NCBI GenBank assembly: GCA_016800925.1
Contig: JABCPU010000272.1
Location: 27,124-91,123, forward strand
DNA length: 64,000 nucleotides
DNA from: Suillus spraguei
Lineage: Eukaryota > Basidiomycota > Agaricomycetes > Boletales > Suillaceae
Direction of reading: 5' to 3'
This document shows, piece after piece, positions 1 through 10,217 of the stretch. A program made the translations under genes and the position numbers. The notes under the pieces are model-generated. The model was not told the origin of the DNA, did not search any database, and worked only from the letters and a program-made list of their open reading frames with translations. The stretch's first letter is position 1; the number at the start of each line of letters is the position of its first letter.

Positions 1-201
1 AAATATAAACAGCCGGAGTACCGGAAGCAGGAGGAATGACAAAAGGAGATAGACGCAGATATACACAAGGGAGTTAAGGTGCGAGAAGTGAGCACATTTG
101 GATGGGTGGTCCGGACAGGATCTGTGGACTGGACGGATATGGAATCGATTGGATCTGATCAGATATGGTCAGATCTGAGATTAGAAGTATGGTATATGAC
201 A
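1..201 (-). repeat. LTR-A, partial copy at the window edge (probable 3' LTR)
   Basis: It matches the last roughly 200 bp of the complete LTR-A copies at 5931-6695 and 57275-58043 and ends in the same ...GGTATATGACA on the plus strand. In the sense orientation, fixed by the gypsy coding strand and by a TATATAAACC box inside the LTR, this is the beginning of the LTR, and the rest lies outside the window. Confidence 0.85.
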
Positions 202-561
202 ACCCCCATCACTGTTGCTAACAATGACTCTGACTCCGATGCAGAAAACTACGGAACCCTTACCACTGAAATTGACAACACTTCCTACATTGAAGCCGCC
301 CTTCTATGCGAAGGACAGGCCCTCAAAATTGAAAGAATCCTCACTGAAAGAGGCGCCTTCCCTGCTCTACTCCTCGTCAACATCATTCGCACTGCCACCC
401 TCATTGAAACTACTGCCAACGAAACCACAGAAATCACGTACTGCCATCGTCTCCTTCATCTTCAAAAAACGCATTCGTTCTTATGCTATGCTGTTGCTTC
501 CCAATTCTTTTAAGAGCGATGTTGAGGAAGCTATTCACATCGTGGCCGAATGCCGAGCAGG
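202..561. other. Unassigned stretch between LTR-A and Tc1-A copy 1
   Basis: The plus strand stays open in two frames for about 300 nt, with a polar N-terminal peptide rich in Asp, Ser, Asn and Thr, but I recognise no domain. The minus strand, which would be sense for the surrounding gypsy element, has stops in all frames. It could be the 3' internal end of the retroelement or captured sequence. The Tc1-A insertion ends it with a TA duplication at 562-563. Confidence 0.35.
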
Positions 562-563
562 TA

Positions 564-2156
564 CAGTGGCTCAAAAAACTGTCCGCATGTTTTGGCATTT
601 TTCACTATCTATAATATTGTGTGAGAACAAACAAATGCCTCAAAAACATGCTTATACCACATTGTAGTATGGCTTCAGGGCTTTCATTTGAGCCCTACAC
701 CGTGGGAATCGGTGGAGATATGGTGGAGATACAAGGCTCACAAAATGGTGACTCATGCGGACAGTTTTTTGACTCAAGTATTTTACAGTAATAACCAGGT
801 ATTCTAGTATTTTGTATGACCTCCCTTGGCTTTAATTACTGCCTCTATCCTTCTAGGCATACTCTCAATTAATTTCTGGCAATCCTCAGCTGTGATCTTC
901 CCCCATTCCACTGCTACTCTCTCCCAAAGCTCCCATACTCCTTTAGGGGGGTTTTCATAGGCTTGAAGCTTTTTCTTGAGTGTTCCCCAGAGATGTTCAA
1001 TGACATTGACATCAGGAGACTGTGCTGGCCAGTCAAGAACATTGATGTTATGTTCTTCAAACCATTCCCTAGCTCTTCTGGATGTGTGCTTGGGATCATT
1101 ATCCTGTTGGAAAATGATATCTTCTTCATCAATCCCTGATTCTGCCAAGCTAGGCAGCAAGTGGTCATTTAAAATGTCCACATACTGCTCAGCATTCATC
1201 TTCCCCTCAACCTCAGCAAGCATTCCCACACCATTCCATCCCATACAGCCCCATACCATTAAAGAACCTCCTCCAAACTTGACAGTCCCATTAACCTCTC
1301 TGTCTGTTAGGCCATCTCCCTTCTTTTTCCATACATACACCTTCCCATCTGACCCAATCCTATTGATTTTGGTCTCATCTGACCATATAACACGCTTCCA
1401 GTCCTCTACAGTCCAGTGTTGATGAGCTAAGGCAAAGGCTAGTCTTCTCTGCCTATGTTTGATGGAGAGAAGAGGCTTTTTCTTCTTTGTTACTGCCTTG
1501 AGATGAGCTGCCTTGAGAACATTCCTCACAGTTTGTGAAGAGACAGGGGTAGTGATGGTGGAATTGATATAATGGGTGGCTTGGACAGCATTATCAGCCT
1601 TTCCTGTAGTGATATGTTGGATAATAGCCCTTTTGTCAGTAGAGGTAAGCTTGGATGGACGTCCTCCACAAGAGTTTTCCTTGTCTGGGTGGCTTTCTTT
1701 GATGAACTTGGCCACAGTGGACTTGCATACTCCAGTTCTAGAGGAAATTTGGTGAGCAGAGAGACCAGCATAAGACAGAGAGAGGATATTATCTCTTTGA
1801 GCAGAGGAGATGGCTTTCATGGTGATTATGACTATGATACATGAGATATTCTGGTTTATATAGTTAGATATAGTCATAAAATAACATAATGACACCACTT
1901 TATAATTTATATAATAGTGGCATGATTTATATAGTTTTAATATACACTCAAAAAACTGTCCACATGAGTCATCATTTTATAAGCCTTATATCTCCACCAT
2001 ATCTCCGCCGATTCCCACGGTGTAGGGCTCAAATAAAAGCCCTGAAGCCCTACTACAATGTGGTATAAGTATGTCCTTGAGGAATTTGTTCATTCTCACA
2101 CAATATCATAGATAGTGAAAAATGTCAAAACATGCGGACAGTTTTTTGAGCCACTG
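564..2156 (-). mobile_element. Tc1/mariner element Tc1-A, copy 1 (1593 bp)
   Basis: The element starts with CAGTGGCTCAAAAAACTG and ends with the reverse complement, and is flanked by TA on both sides (562-563 and 2157-2158), the classical Tc1 target duplication. The terminal inverted repeats are long, about 210 bp, imperfect, and each carries a second inward copy of the terminal motif. It holds one intact transposase gene on the minus strand. Copy 2 (10218-11810) has the same length and appears identical but lies in the opposite orientation. It inserted at the edge of an LTR-B fragment. Confidence 0.95.
804..1820 (-). CDS. Tc1-type DD34E transposase (Tc1-A copy 1)
   Basis: A 338-residue transposase that cuts and pastes the surrounding element at TA sites. 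I start it at the ATG in an ACCATGA context at 1820 rather than the in-frame ATG 26 codons upstream, because the protein then begins at MKAISSAQRDN, the usual beginning just before the helix-turn-helix. The N-terminal half contains a paired-like DNA-binding region (SYAGLSAHQISSRTGVCKST). Catalytic residues are visible: first Asp in VIWSDETKI, second in IIFQQDNDPKHTS, Glu in VNVIEHLW, with 34 residues between the second Asp and the Glu. There are no stops or frameshifts and no intron. Its translation is identical to copy 2, so both look recent and possibly active. Confidence 0.95.
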   Translation of the reverse strand: MKAISSAQRDNILSLSYAGLSAHQISSRTGVCKSTVAKFIKESHPDKENSCGGRPSKLTSTDKRAIIQHITTGKADNAVQATHYINSTITTPVSSQTVRNVLKAAHLKAVTKKKKPLLSIKHRQRRLAFALAHQHWTVEDWKRVIWSDETKINRIGSDGKVYVWKKKGDGLTDREVNGTVKFGGGSLMVWGCMGWNGVGMLAEVEGKMNAEQYVDILNDHLLPSLAESGIDEEDIIFQQDNDPKHTSRRAREWFEEHNINVLDWPAQSPDVNVIEHLWGTLKKKLQAYENPPKGVWELWERVAVEWGKITAEDCQKLIESMPRRIEAVIKAKGGHTKY

Positions 2157-2158
2157 TA

Positions 2159-2456
2159 AGCATGTTGTACTTGTAGTAGATTCTTTACTTTAATCTTACT
2201 GGGTTTTACCTGGAACATCCTTCACTTAGGTCTCCAACCTAAGTCGCCTTGAATCGCCTCTAAGTCTAAGCACTCCTTAGTCTTAGTCTCTATTCTCGTA
2301 GAACCTCTTAGACTTGTCTTTGAGGCTGAACCCTTGATCGTACTCGGAACGCGTTCCTTGTACTTTCACCTTGTCCTCTTCTGGACATTGTAGAACTTCC
2401 CAGCAGACCTTCTGTGTCTTTTCACTGTCGCTGGTGACGCCACCCCAGTTCGTAAC
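2159..2456 (+). repeat. LTR-B, truncated copy (3' part)
   Basis: It matches the 3' half of the complete solo LTR-B at 7707-8320 (shared TACTTGTAGTAGATTC through CCCAGTTCGTAACA). It cuts into the gypsy reverse transcriptase/RNase H reading frame, after the codons for NLVIRY. The 5' half is missing; sequence beyond 2159 is replaced by Tc1-A copy 1 and then by unrelated DNA. Confidence 0.85.
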
Positions 2457-5400
2457 AGGTAACGGATCACAAGGTTGAACTGATGGAGGAACTCGGACCA
2501 GCAGGCCTGACGACGGGATAGCAGTTTGGTGGTAGAGAAGTACTCAAGGTTCTTGTGGTCCGTGACAACATCTATAGGCTCAGACAAGCCTTCTAGGTAA
2601 TGGCGCCAGGTTTGGAATGCAGCATAGATGGCTAGTAGTTCCTTATCATGGACATCATAGTTGAGTTCTGCACCGGACAGTGTCCGGGAGTAAAATGCCA
2701 CCGGACGAAGTTCCGAGTCTGGGCACACAATGGATAGTATTCCAGCGATAGCATAATCCGAGGCATCAGTTTCCACAACTATAGGAACATTCAGAATCCA
2801 ATGCGTTAGCACCGGAGCGGAAGTAAAGGCTTTCTTGAGTGCGTGAAATGATTTCCGGCAGTCCTCAGAAAAGTCCCAAGTGATGCCCTTGCGAGTGAGT
2901 CGAGTAAGGGGAACCACGATATCTGAGTAGTTGAAGATGAAACGATGATAGAAATTAGCGAATCCGAGGAAGGATTGGATGTCCTTGACTTTCCGAGGTT
3001 CTGGCCAGTCTATGATAGACTGGATTTTCTCGGACGACATTGTCAAGCCATCCAGAGATAGGAGGTAACCAAGATATTCAACGGAGGATGAATGGAATTC
3101 ACATTTCTCGGGTTTGGCATATAGTCGGTGTTTACGGAGACGTCGTAAAACTTCTCGGACATGTTCCTTATGACTTGCAAGGTCTTGGGAATAGATAAGG
3201 ATGTCATCCAGATATACAACAACACATACGTCCAGCATATTGGCAAACACACTATTGACAAAGCGCTGGAAATCTGCCGGAGCATTTGTGAGGCCTTCCG
3301 GCATCACCAACCATTCATAGGAGCCATAGCATGTACAGAAGGAAGTCTTCCATTTGTCTCCTTCTGTTATCTGGACGAGGTGATATGCGGATCGGAGATC
3401 AATTTTGGTATAAACTTTAGCGTGGCTCGGGGAGTCTAGGAGGTCGGCAATAAGGGGTAACAGATATCGGTCTTTCTTGGTGATGTGGTTGAGACCGCGG
3501 AAATCCACACAAAGGCGGAGGGATCCATCCTTCTTTTTGACAAATAGGACGGGGGCTCCGTGGGGAGAGGATGAGGAACGGAGGAGTCCGGATGAGATGT
3601 TTTCATCAAGGAACTTCCGGAGGGCCTCAAGCTCTACCAGAGAAAGAGAATATATGGTTCCGAGAGGCGGACTAGCCCCTTCTTCCAACTCAATCTTGAG
3701 ATCATAGGGTCGATGAGGGGGAAGTTGTCCGGCTTTGCCTTTGTCGAAGACATCCGTGAATTCGTGGTACTTGGAAGGGATTCTGGAGAGGTCTGGAGGA
3801 TCGGGTGATATGGATGCGGATCGAAGATTTACTTCGGAGGGATGGAGGTAGATGCTGAACTGAGTAGATCCTTCTAACTTGCAGGCACAGCAAAAGGCCA
3901 CTGCATTTATCAACAATATGTTAGGGACTGAAGTGCCAGCGGAGGGTTCGGATTTGGTCAGAGGCGGAGTTTCTGCCATGGATGGGGTGCTCTGAGGCAA
4001 TGGAGATATTGGAGGGGAGGATTCTTCCTTGGATGGAATACCCAAAGATAATGGAGGTGTCAGATTGGATTTTCCTGCCATGGACGGTGTGTCCGGAGGC
4101 AGCGATGATGCGGATGGGGTTAATGGCATTCCCTGTACAGTAGTTCGGAACTCAATGCTGCCTAATACCCAGTCAATCAACGGATTGTGTCGGGTGAGCC
4201 AGCTATATCCGAGAACAATATAACATGAGGAATCCAAAGGGGTGACGTAGAACGTGTCGGAAGTGATTACACCAGAGGAGAATCGGATGGATAAGTTTAT
4301 GGCTTCGACAATATTGTTATTGCATGTACCATCAAATAAATGGAGCGGAAGCGGAGGAATCTGATAGGTAGGAATTTTATGTTTTCGGATGAAATCAGTG
4401 TCTATGAAGCAGTGGGAGGAACCACAGTCTATGAGGGCTGGAAAGTCAGATATATTGGAGAAAGATGGAAGAGAGACATATGGACACAGAGAGTTCGGAT
4501 CAGGAAGAGTTACAGCGTTGAGTCGTAGTTCCGTTGCACAGGTTGGGCCAATGCGACCCTCATCCCGTACGGAGTCAGGAGGGTTGTGGACTAATTTTTT
4601 GCCTCATCCGATGCTTCCGGTTCCATTTCTGGAGTGAGCACGGTAGCGCGGCCTTTGGCAGCGCGTGAAGTGGATTTGGTGCATTCCCAGGCAGTGTGAC
4701 CAGGTCCGCCGCAGAACATACAGAGCCTTTTGTCAATACGCCTCTGACGCTCCTGGGTGGTTAGCTTTCCGTCCGCACCAACAATGCTAGGAAGATCCAA
4801 AACTTTCAGGACAAAGGAGGTTGTGGAGGATATGGGTTTATTGAATTTGGACATATCAGATCCAGGCGAGTTGGAATTCGTCGGTCGGATGTTGACTGCC
4901 TGGGAGGATTGGAAGAGGTGGTTTTACTCTCTCAAGTGACTTCGCCCTCTGCTCCCAGTAACGGGCGTCATGGTCCGGGCGAGAGTCTTGAACTCCAAAA
5001 GGGTAGTGGGTTTACCCATGCGACTAATCTCATCTTTGATTCGGGCCGGAAGTCCATTGTAGAATTGGCATCATAGGACTCCATCTTCCCATTCACGTAC
5101 TTGGGAGGCAAGTTGCTGGAATTCTACAATGTACTTGTTGATGCGCTGTCCGTCACGCATGTGGAGTTGTTCTAACTGCATTTCGGCATCTCCAGAGGGA
5201 TCATGAGGTCCGAAATTGGTTTGGAGCTCGAGCATGAACTCGGAGTAGTCATCCATCCAGTCCAGACGGTTGCTATATCCATCCGAAAGGAGATCTGGTT
5301 CAAACCACTCGAGAGCCATACCCTTAAGGTAGGATTGGGCGAAATTGACTTTAGTGCGTCCAGAACGGAAAGCATTAGGTTTGCTCTGGAAGTTGAGCTC

Positions 5401-5880
5401 ACATTGGACGAAGAATGCCCGGAGCTTGCGAGGTTCAGATCCATCGAAGGTATCAGCTCACGGATTTTGACTTTGCTATCATCTGAGGTGGGGGTACGAT
5501 GGCTACTGCGAGCGAGGTGATTGATGGCTACAGATAGTTGGGCTAGGACCCGGTCCTGGGGCTCAGATGGATTTTATCTTCTTCGTCATCCGGGTCCTCA
5601 TTGTCCGGATCATCACATTCATCATCTGGTGGGTTACTGCGCAGCTCATCGTCAAAGCGAATGGTTGGGCGCGAATTGAAGTCTGGGTCATCTGGGTTCC
5701 GAGTTGGTGTTACCGGATCCGGTCTGGCTTGATGAGCGGAAATACTTTGACCTATGTCGCTCATGCTTGCGCGGCATTGAGAGAAACTGGTGAATGTTTG
5801 GACAATGGGTGTGGGATCTCATTGGATCGGACCAAGTCCAGTTCCTCGGAGAGTGTTTTGAGTTCTACGGGGAGGCATGA
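2457..5880 (-). pseudogene. Ty3/gypsy gag-protease-reverse transcriptase-RNase H remnant
   Basis: Read on the minus strand, gag begins at ATG 5879 (MPPRRTQNTLRG), 50 nt after the 5' LTR. An in-frame TGA follows after 19 codons, and further stops and frame changes occur near 5540-5450, 5070 and 4930. The retrotransposon gag core (ALEWFEPDLL, near 5300) and a CX2CX4HX4C zinc knuckle (CMFCGGPGHTAWEC, near 4720) are clear. The aspartic protease motif ALIDCGSS lies near 4430. From 4237 to 2457 one long open frame holds the reverse transcriptase (catalytic VVYLDDILIYS near 3215) and RNase H (ETDASDYAIAG). The frame is cut by LTR-B before any integrase. Gag and pol are on one strand in the Ty3/gypsy order. 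The copy is dead. Confidence 0.9.
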
Positions 5881-5930
5881 TATAGGAATGGTTTAATAAG
5901 TTACTCGGAAAGGTTTCAGTTCGAATATAC

Positions 5931-6695
5931 TGTTAAGACCATGCTCAAAGGTAGAGAGACCTGAAGGGCTTTGGCCTCAGTTTGTGCACTGTGCCCCTTT
6001 CCGAGTAATGCCCCTTATTTCAGGGAGAAGTTATACGTCCGAAGATCCAGAAGGAGTTGCGTGACAGGTCTGGATGTCCGAAGGTATCGGATATGATACG
6101 TCTGAAGGTTATCGGAACGTAGGGATAGAACAAAGATTAAGACTAGCTTCGGAACGAATTCCTAACTAGAAACTAGCAGAGATAGACTATCCGAAGATAG
6201 AGTCGGAGATATAGACTATAGGAATCAATCCAGTCTCGGAAGATGACTTGGAGCGGAAAGTGGCTTAAGTCCGGAGGAAGCAGAATGAGCAGAATCTAAG
6301 ATGATATTCGAACTAAGGTTCTACGGAGATTTACAAGTGGTTTATATACTGTAAGTATCTAAGACAGATAATCAACAAGTCCGGGACTGAGGGCTATGTA
6401 TGAAGTGTAACGGAAGTTTATTAGTTAATGCACAGCGGATCAGTAAGCACGAATCAGAAATGAACACAGGTAACGGATCAGTGACGTAGGACGGAAATAT
6501 ACATAGCTGGAATACCGGAAACAGGAGGAATGATGAAAGGAGATAGACACGGATATACACAAGGGAGTTAAGGTGCGAGAAGTGAGCACATTTGGATGGG
6601 TGGTCCAGACAGGATCTGTGGACCGGATGGATATGGAATCGATCGGATCTGATCGGATATGGTTGGATCTGAGATTAGAAGTATGGTATATGACA
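5931..6695 (-). repeat. LTR-A, 5' LTR of the gypsy element (765 bp)
   Basis: Bounded by TG...CA (TGTTAAGACC and ATATGACA on the plus strand). The gypsy gag starts just beyond the 5931 end, which defines sense as minus. The sense sequence carries a TATATAAACC box. The 6695 end abuts a Harbinger transposase remnant, and the flanking five bases GCCAC (6696-6700) should be the target duplication; its partner would lie left of the window. The sequence just inside the LTR (GTATATTCGAACTGAAACC on the minus strand) does not begin with the usual TGG of a tRNA primer-binding site. Confidence 0.9.
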
Positions 6696-8447
6696 GCCAC
6701 CCTCAGTGCATTCACTGTGAACTTGGTGTGCATACACATGCCTTTGATAAGCTCATCAAGAAGCTTCGTGGCTTTGGTTATAGTAGCTCCCGCTATGTCT
6801 CACTGGAAGAGCAGTTGGCTGTTTTTCTATATACTTGCATCACTGGTTTGACCATCAGACATGTTAGAGAGCAGTTCCAGAGATCCAGTGATACAATCTC
6901 AAAGTAAGTCATTGATTTATTAATCAAATAAATTAACCTGATCTATTTGTATCAGGTATTTTCACAAGATCTTGTTCATCTTAGCGTCCCCCCATTCTAT
7001 ACAATGTACATTCACTTTCCAGATGGCACTATCATTCCCAACAAGATTCACAACAACCCAAAATTTTGGCCCTATTTCGAAGGTGCTATTGGCGCCATTG
7101 ATGGCAGCCATATTTATGTATCCCCTCCATCATGTGATCGTACATTCTACTGTAATCACAAGGGCTTTGTATCTCAAATTGTCTGTTCGCCTGTGACTGG
7201 GACCTCAAATTTATCTATACAGAGACTGGTTGGGAGGGTTCAGTGACAGATGCACATCTATGGGAGGAGGCTTGTTTAGATGACTTAGATATTCCCCATC
7301 AAAAATACCTTCTTGGTGATGCGGGATTTCTGTCCTGCAAAGAGCTCCTTGTCCCTTACCATGGCATCTGATACCACCTTGCAGAATGGGGCCGTGCTAG
7401 CACTAGGTACATTTTTTTAATTTTGTTTATAATATATTCAATTTTGATCTCTCAATAGACCTGCTAACAAGCAGGAGTTGTATAACCTTCATCATGCTTC
7501 CACATGAAACATTATTGAAAGAATCTTTGGTGTCTTGAAACAGTGCTTTTGGATCCTGCTCTTATCACCCAAGTACAAGATGGATGTTCAGGCCCACATC
7601 CCTGCTGTACTATGTGCACTTCATAACTTCATTCGCACTCATGACAACCAGGAAGGACTTCTACCTGAGAGACATGTCATCTTCGACAATGATAACCTGC
7701 AGTATCTGTTACAGTCATACATGCCCCTATTCATTTTCCTTTCTTTTCTTGTATATCACGTGATATGGAGCTTATTGCTCAGACACTTCCACTTCCATCA
7801 GATATCACATGACTTAACCAGTACGTCATATCATGTGATGTCATAACTCCCCATGACTGCGTTCTCGGACCCAACCGGTTTAGCATACTCGTACGCTAAA
7901 CCCATGTCTTATCTCTAACTCATGCGTCTCAACACGCTTGTACGATACATGCCTTCCTTATTAGGATACACAGTTATATTCTCATGGTTACCTGGTCTGT
8001 GCACGCATATGTACCTATATAAGCACAGTGTACTTGTAGTAGATTCCTTACTTTAATCTTACTGGGTTTTACCTGGAACTCCCTTCGCTTAGGTCTCCAA
8101 CCTAAGTCGTCTTGAATCGTCTCTAAGTCTAAGCACTCCTTAGTCTTAGTCTCTATTCTCGTAGAACCTCAAAGACTCATCTTTGAGGCCGAACCCTTGA
8201 TCATACTCGGAACGCGTTCCTTGTACTTTCACCTTGTCCTCTTTTGGACATTGTAGAACTTCCCAGCAGACCGTCTGTGTCTTTTCACTGTCGCTGGTGA
8301 CGCCACCCCAGTTCGTAACAGTATCAAGGGCTGCCTGCTGATGCAGTAGGGCAGCCTGAGGCTGTCAATGATGCAAACGTACTATGAGACCATATCATGC
8401 AAAAGATGTGGGATGATTACCAGTTGATTTTAGCTGAATGAGGTGCA
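6696..8447 (+). pseudogene. PIF/Harbinger-type DDE transposase, truncated and split
   Basis: The N-terminus is missing at the junction with LTR-A. The readable protein has a helical N-terminal part (LAVFLYTCITGLTIRHVREQ), a GT-AG intron at about 6905-6956, and the catalytic blocks FEGAIGAIDGSHIYV (first Asp), KYLLGDAGF (second Asp) and NIIERIFGVLK (Glu), which is the Harbinger signature, followed by the usual C-terminal helix (LCALHNFIRTHD). Damage: a one-base frame change near 7170, a TGA in the block PYHGI*YHLAEWG (probably a former CGA), and a solo LTR-B at 7707-8320. After removing the LTR the frame continues into LPADAVGQPEA before a stop. Non-functional. Confidence 0.85.
7707..8320 (+). 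mobile_element. Solo LTR-B (614 bp)
   Basis: Termini TGTTACAGTC and AGTTCGTAACA form a short inverted repeat, and the element is flanked by a perfect five-base duplication GTATC (7702-7706 and 8321-8325). The plus strand has a TATA box (CTATATAAGCACAG), so sense is plus. Removing it with one duplication restores the Harbinger transposase reading frame. No internal retroelement domain remains. Confidence 0.92.
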
Positions 8448-8811
8448 TTAGACAACTCTTTAATGGACATTGATGAAGATAGTGATGATGATGACAATGA
8501 ATTGTAGTATTGTGGGAGCATTGTTGTTGATGAACAAGATCTGGTAGAAACTTGAGAAGACAACGGTGTAGAGATAGATTTCTTGAGTTTTTTAAGCAGT
8601 TGGGAAATGGCCTGGACACTCTTCTGTGCAAGGTTCTTGATAGGTGCTGTCTTTCAGGAGATGGTCGAAGACTTCATGGAGGATGTGTCAGTTGGCTTCA
8701 CCATACTGAGAGGAAGTTCCAATGACTTACCTGGTGTGCCAGTGTCCATTTTATACTATTCTGAAGCCACTTCTCAATATACATATTGACCCTTTGACTC
8801 TTCACCATTGG
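8448..8811 (-). other. Possible second gene of the Harbinger element, remnant
   Basis: The minus strand from about 8751 to 8440 reads as a Ser/Thr-rich peptide starting MDTGTPGKSLELP, with one internal TGA and a basic stretch (LLKKLKKSIS). Harbinger elements usually carry a second, Myb-like gene, and this convergent position would suit it, but I see no Myb domain. LTR-A (8812) interrupts the sequence and the host DNA resumes at 13541. Confidence 0.3.
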
Positions 8812-10217
8812 TGTCATATACCATACATCCAATATCAGATCCAATCAGATCTGATCAATCCTGCTTCCATCTGGTCCACAGATCCTATCTAGACCTCCCA
8901 TCCGAACCTTCCTACTTCTCACACTCTAACTCAATTATGAATACCTGCATCTATCTCCTTTCAGTAACTCTCTTGTCTCTGGTATTTTGGCTATGTATAT
9001 TTCCATCCTGCTTATTGATATATTACCTATGTCTCATTTCCAACTCACCCTTACTGATCTGCTGTACTTTACTAATAGACTTCTGTTATACTTTGTACAT
9101 AGCCCTCAGTCCTGGCTCATTGATTATCCATACCAGTTACCTACAGTATATAATCCATTTGTAGACCTCCATAGCACCTCAGTTTGAATATCATCTTAGT
9201 TCTGCTCATTTTGACCTCCAGACTTGAGTTGCTTCAGCTCTAGTCAATCTCCAAGACTTAGGATCATACCCTATAGTCTATATACAGTGGCTCAAAAAAG
9301 TGTCCGAATGTTTATGCATTTTTGTGTAATTGGATAATAGCAAGCTAGATCCTGAATATAATACAATAGTATATAGACATGTCTAAAAGCCCTCATCACA
9401 GCTTAAATCTGAGATATATTTCGTGGGAATCCGATCATATATGGGCAAGATATGGTAATTCTAATCAGATGACTCATTCAGACACTTTTTTGACTTTATA
9501 TTAAAATCACAAAATCAGACCATTCATGTACAATATTCTTAATGAAAGTGGTGCCATAATAATAATATGGTCTGATTTTAATATAATTGGAATATATAAA
9601 CCCACATAACATCATGAAATTTAACATAATCATGATGAAGCCCTGTTAAGACCGTACTCAAAGGTAGAGAGATCCAAAGGGCTTTGGCCTCAGTTTGTGC
9701 ACTGTGCCCCTTTCTCGAGTAATGCCCCTTATTTCAAGGAGAAGTTATTCGTCCAAAGATCCGGAAGGAGTTGCGTGACGGATCTGGATGTCCGAAGGTA
9801 TCGGATATGATACGTCCGAAGGTTATTCGGAACGTAAGGATAGAACAAAGATTAAGGCTAGCTTCAGAACGAGTTCCTAACTAGAAACTAATGGAGGTAG
9901 ACTATCCGAAGATAGAGTCGGAGATATAGACTATAGGAATCAATCCTAAGTCTTGAAAGGTGACTTTAGAGCAGAGGGTGGCTCAAGTCCGGAAGAAGCG
10001 GAATGAGTAGAATCTAAGATGATATTCAAACTAAGGTTCTACGGAGATCTACAAGTGGTTTATATACTGTAAGTATCTAAGACGGATAATCAGCAAGTCC
10101 GGGACTGAGGGCTATGTACGAAGTGTAACAGAAGTCTATTAGTTAATGCACAGCGGATCAGTAAGCATGAATCGGAAATGAACACAGGAAACGGATCAGT
10201 GACACAGGACGGAAATA

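Larger units (their letters stand above)
1..6695 (-). mobile_element. Ty3/gypsy LTR retrotransposon, decayed and interrupted
   Basis: This is a composite interval read on the minus strand: 5' LTR-A (6695-5931), gag-protease-RT-RNase H coding remnant (5880-2457), a fragment of another LTR (2456-2159), a Tc1-like transposon (2156-564), an unassigned stretch (561-202), and the start of a second LTR-A (201 to beyond the window edge). The last bases before the 201 LTR, read on the minus strand, are a purine-rich GTGATGGGGGT, as expected of a polypurine tract, which is why I take 1-201 as the 3' LTR. No integrase is visible; that part was lost where LTR-B and Tc1-A entered. That the two LTRs belong to one element is inference. 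Confidence 0.6.

Noticed and set aside
1..201. Reading the first LTR-A as the 5' LTR of a plus-strand element
   Set aside because: The gypsy coding strand and the TATA box place sense on the minus strand, and a purine tract precedes the LTR there, which fits a 3' LTR.
79..667. Two overlapping plus-strand open readings next to the first LTR-A
   Set aside because: They begin inside the LTR, overlap in different frames, match no family I know, and end at the Tc1-A insertion; not called as genes.
976..1844. Readings antisense to the Tc1-A transposase (and their twins at 10530-11398)
   Set aside because: Shadows of a well-supported transposase on the opposite strand.
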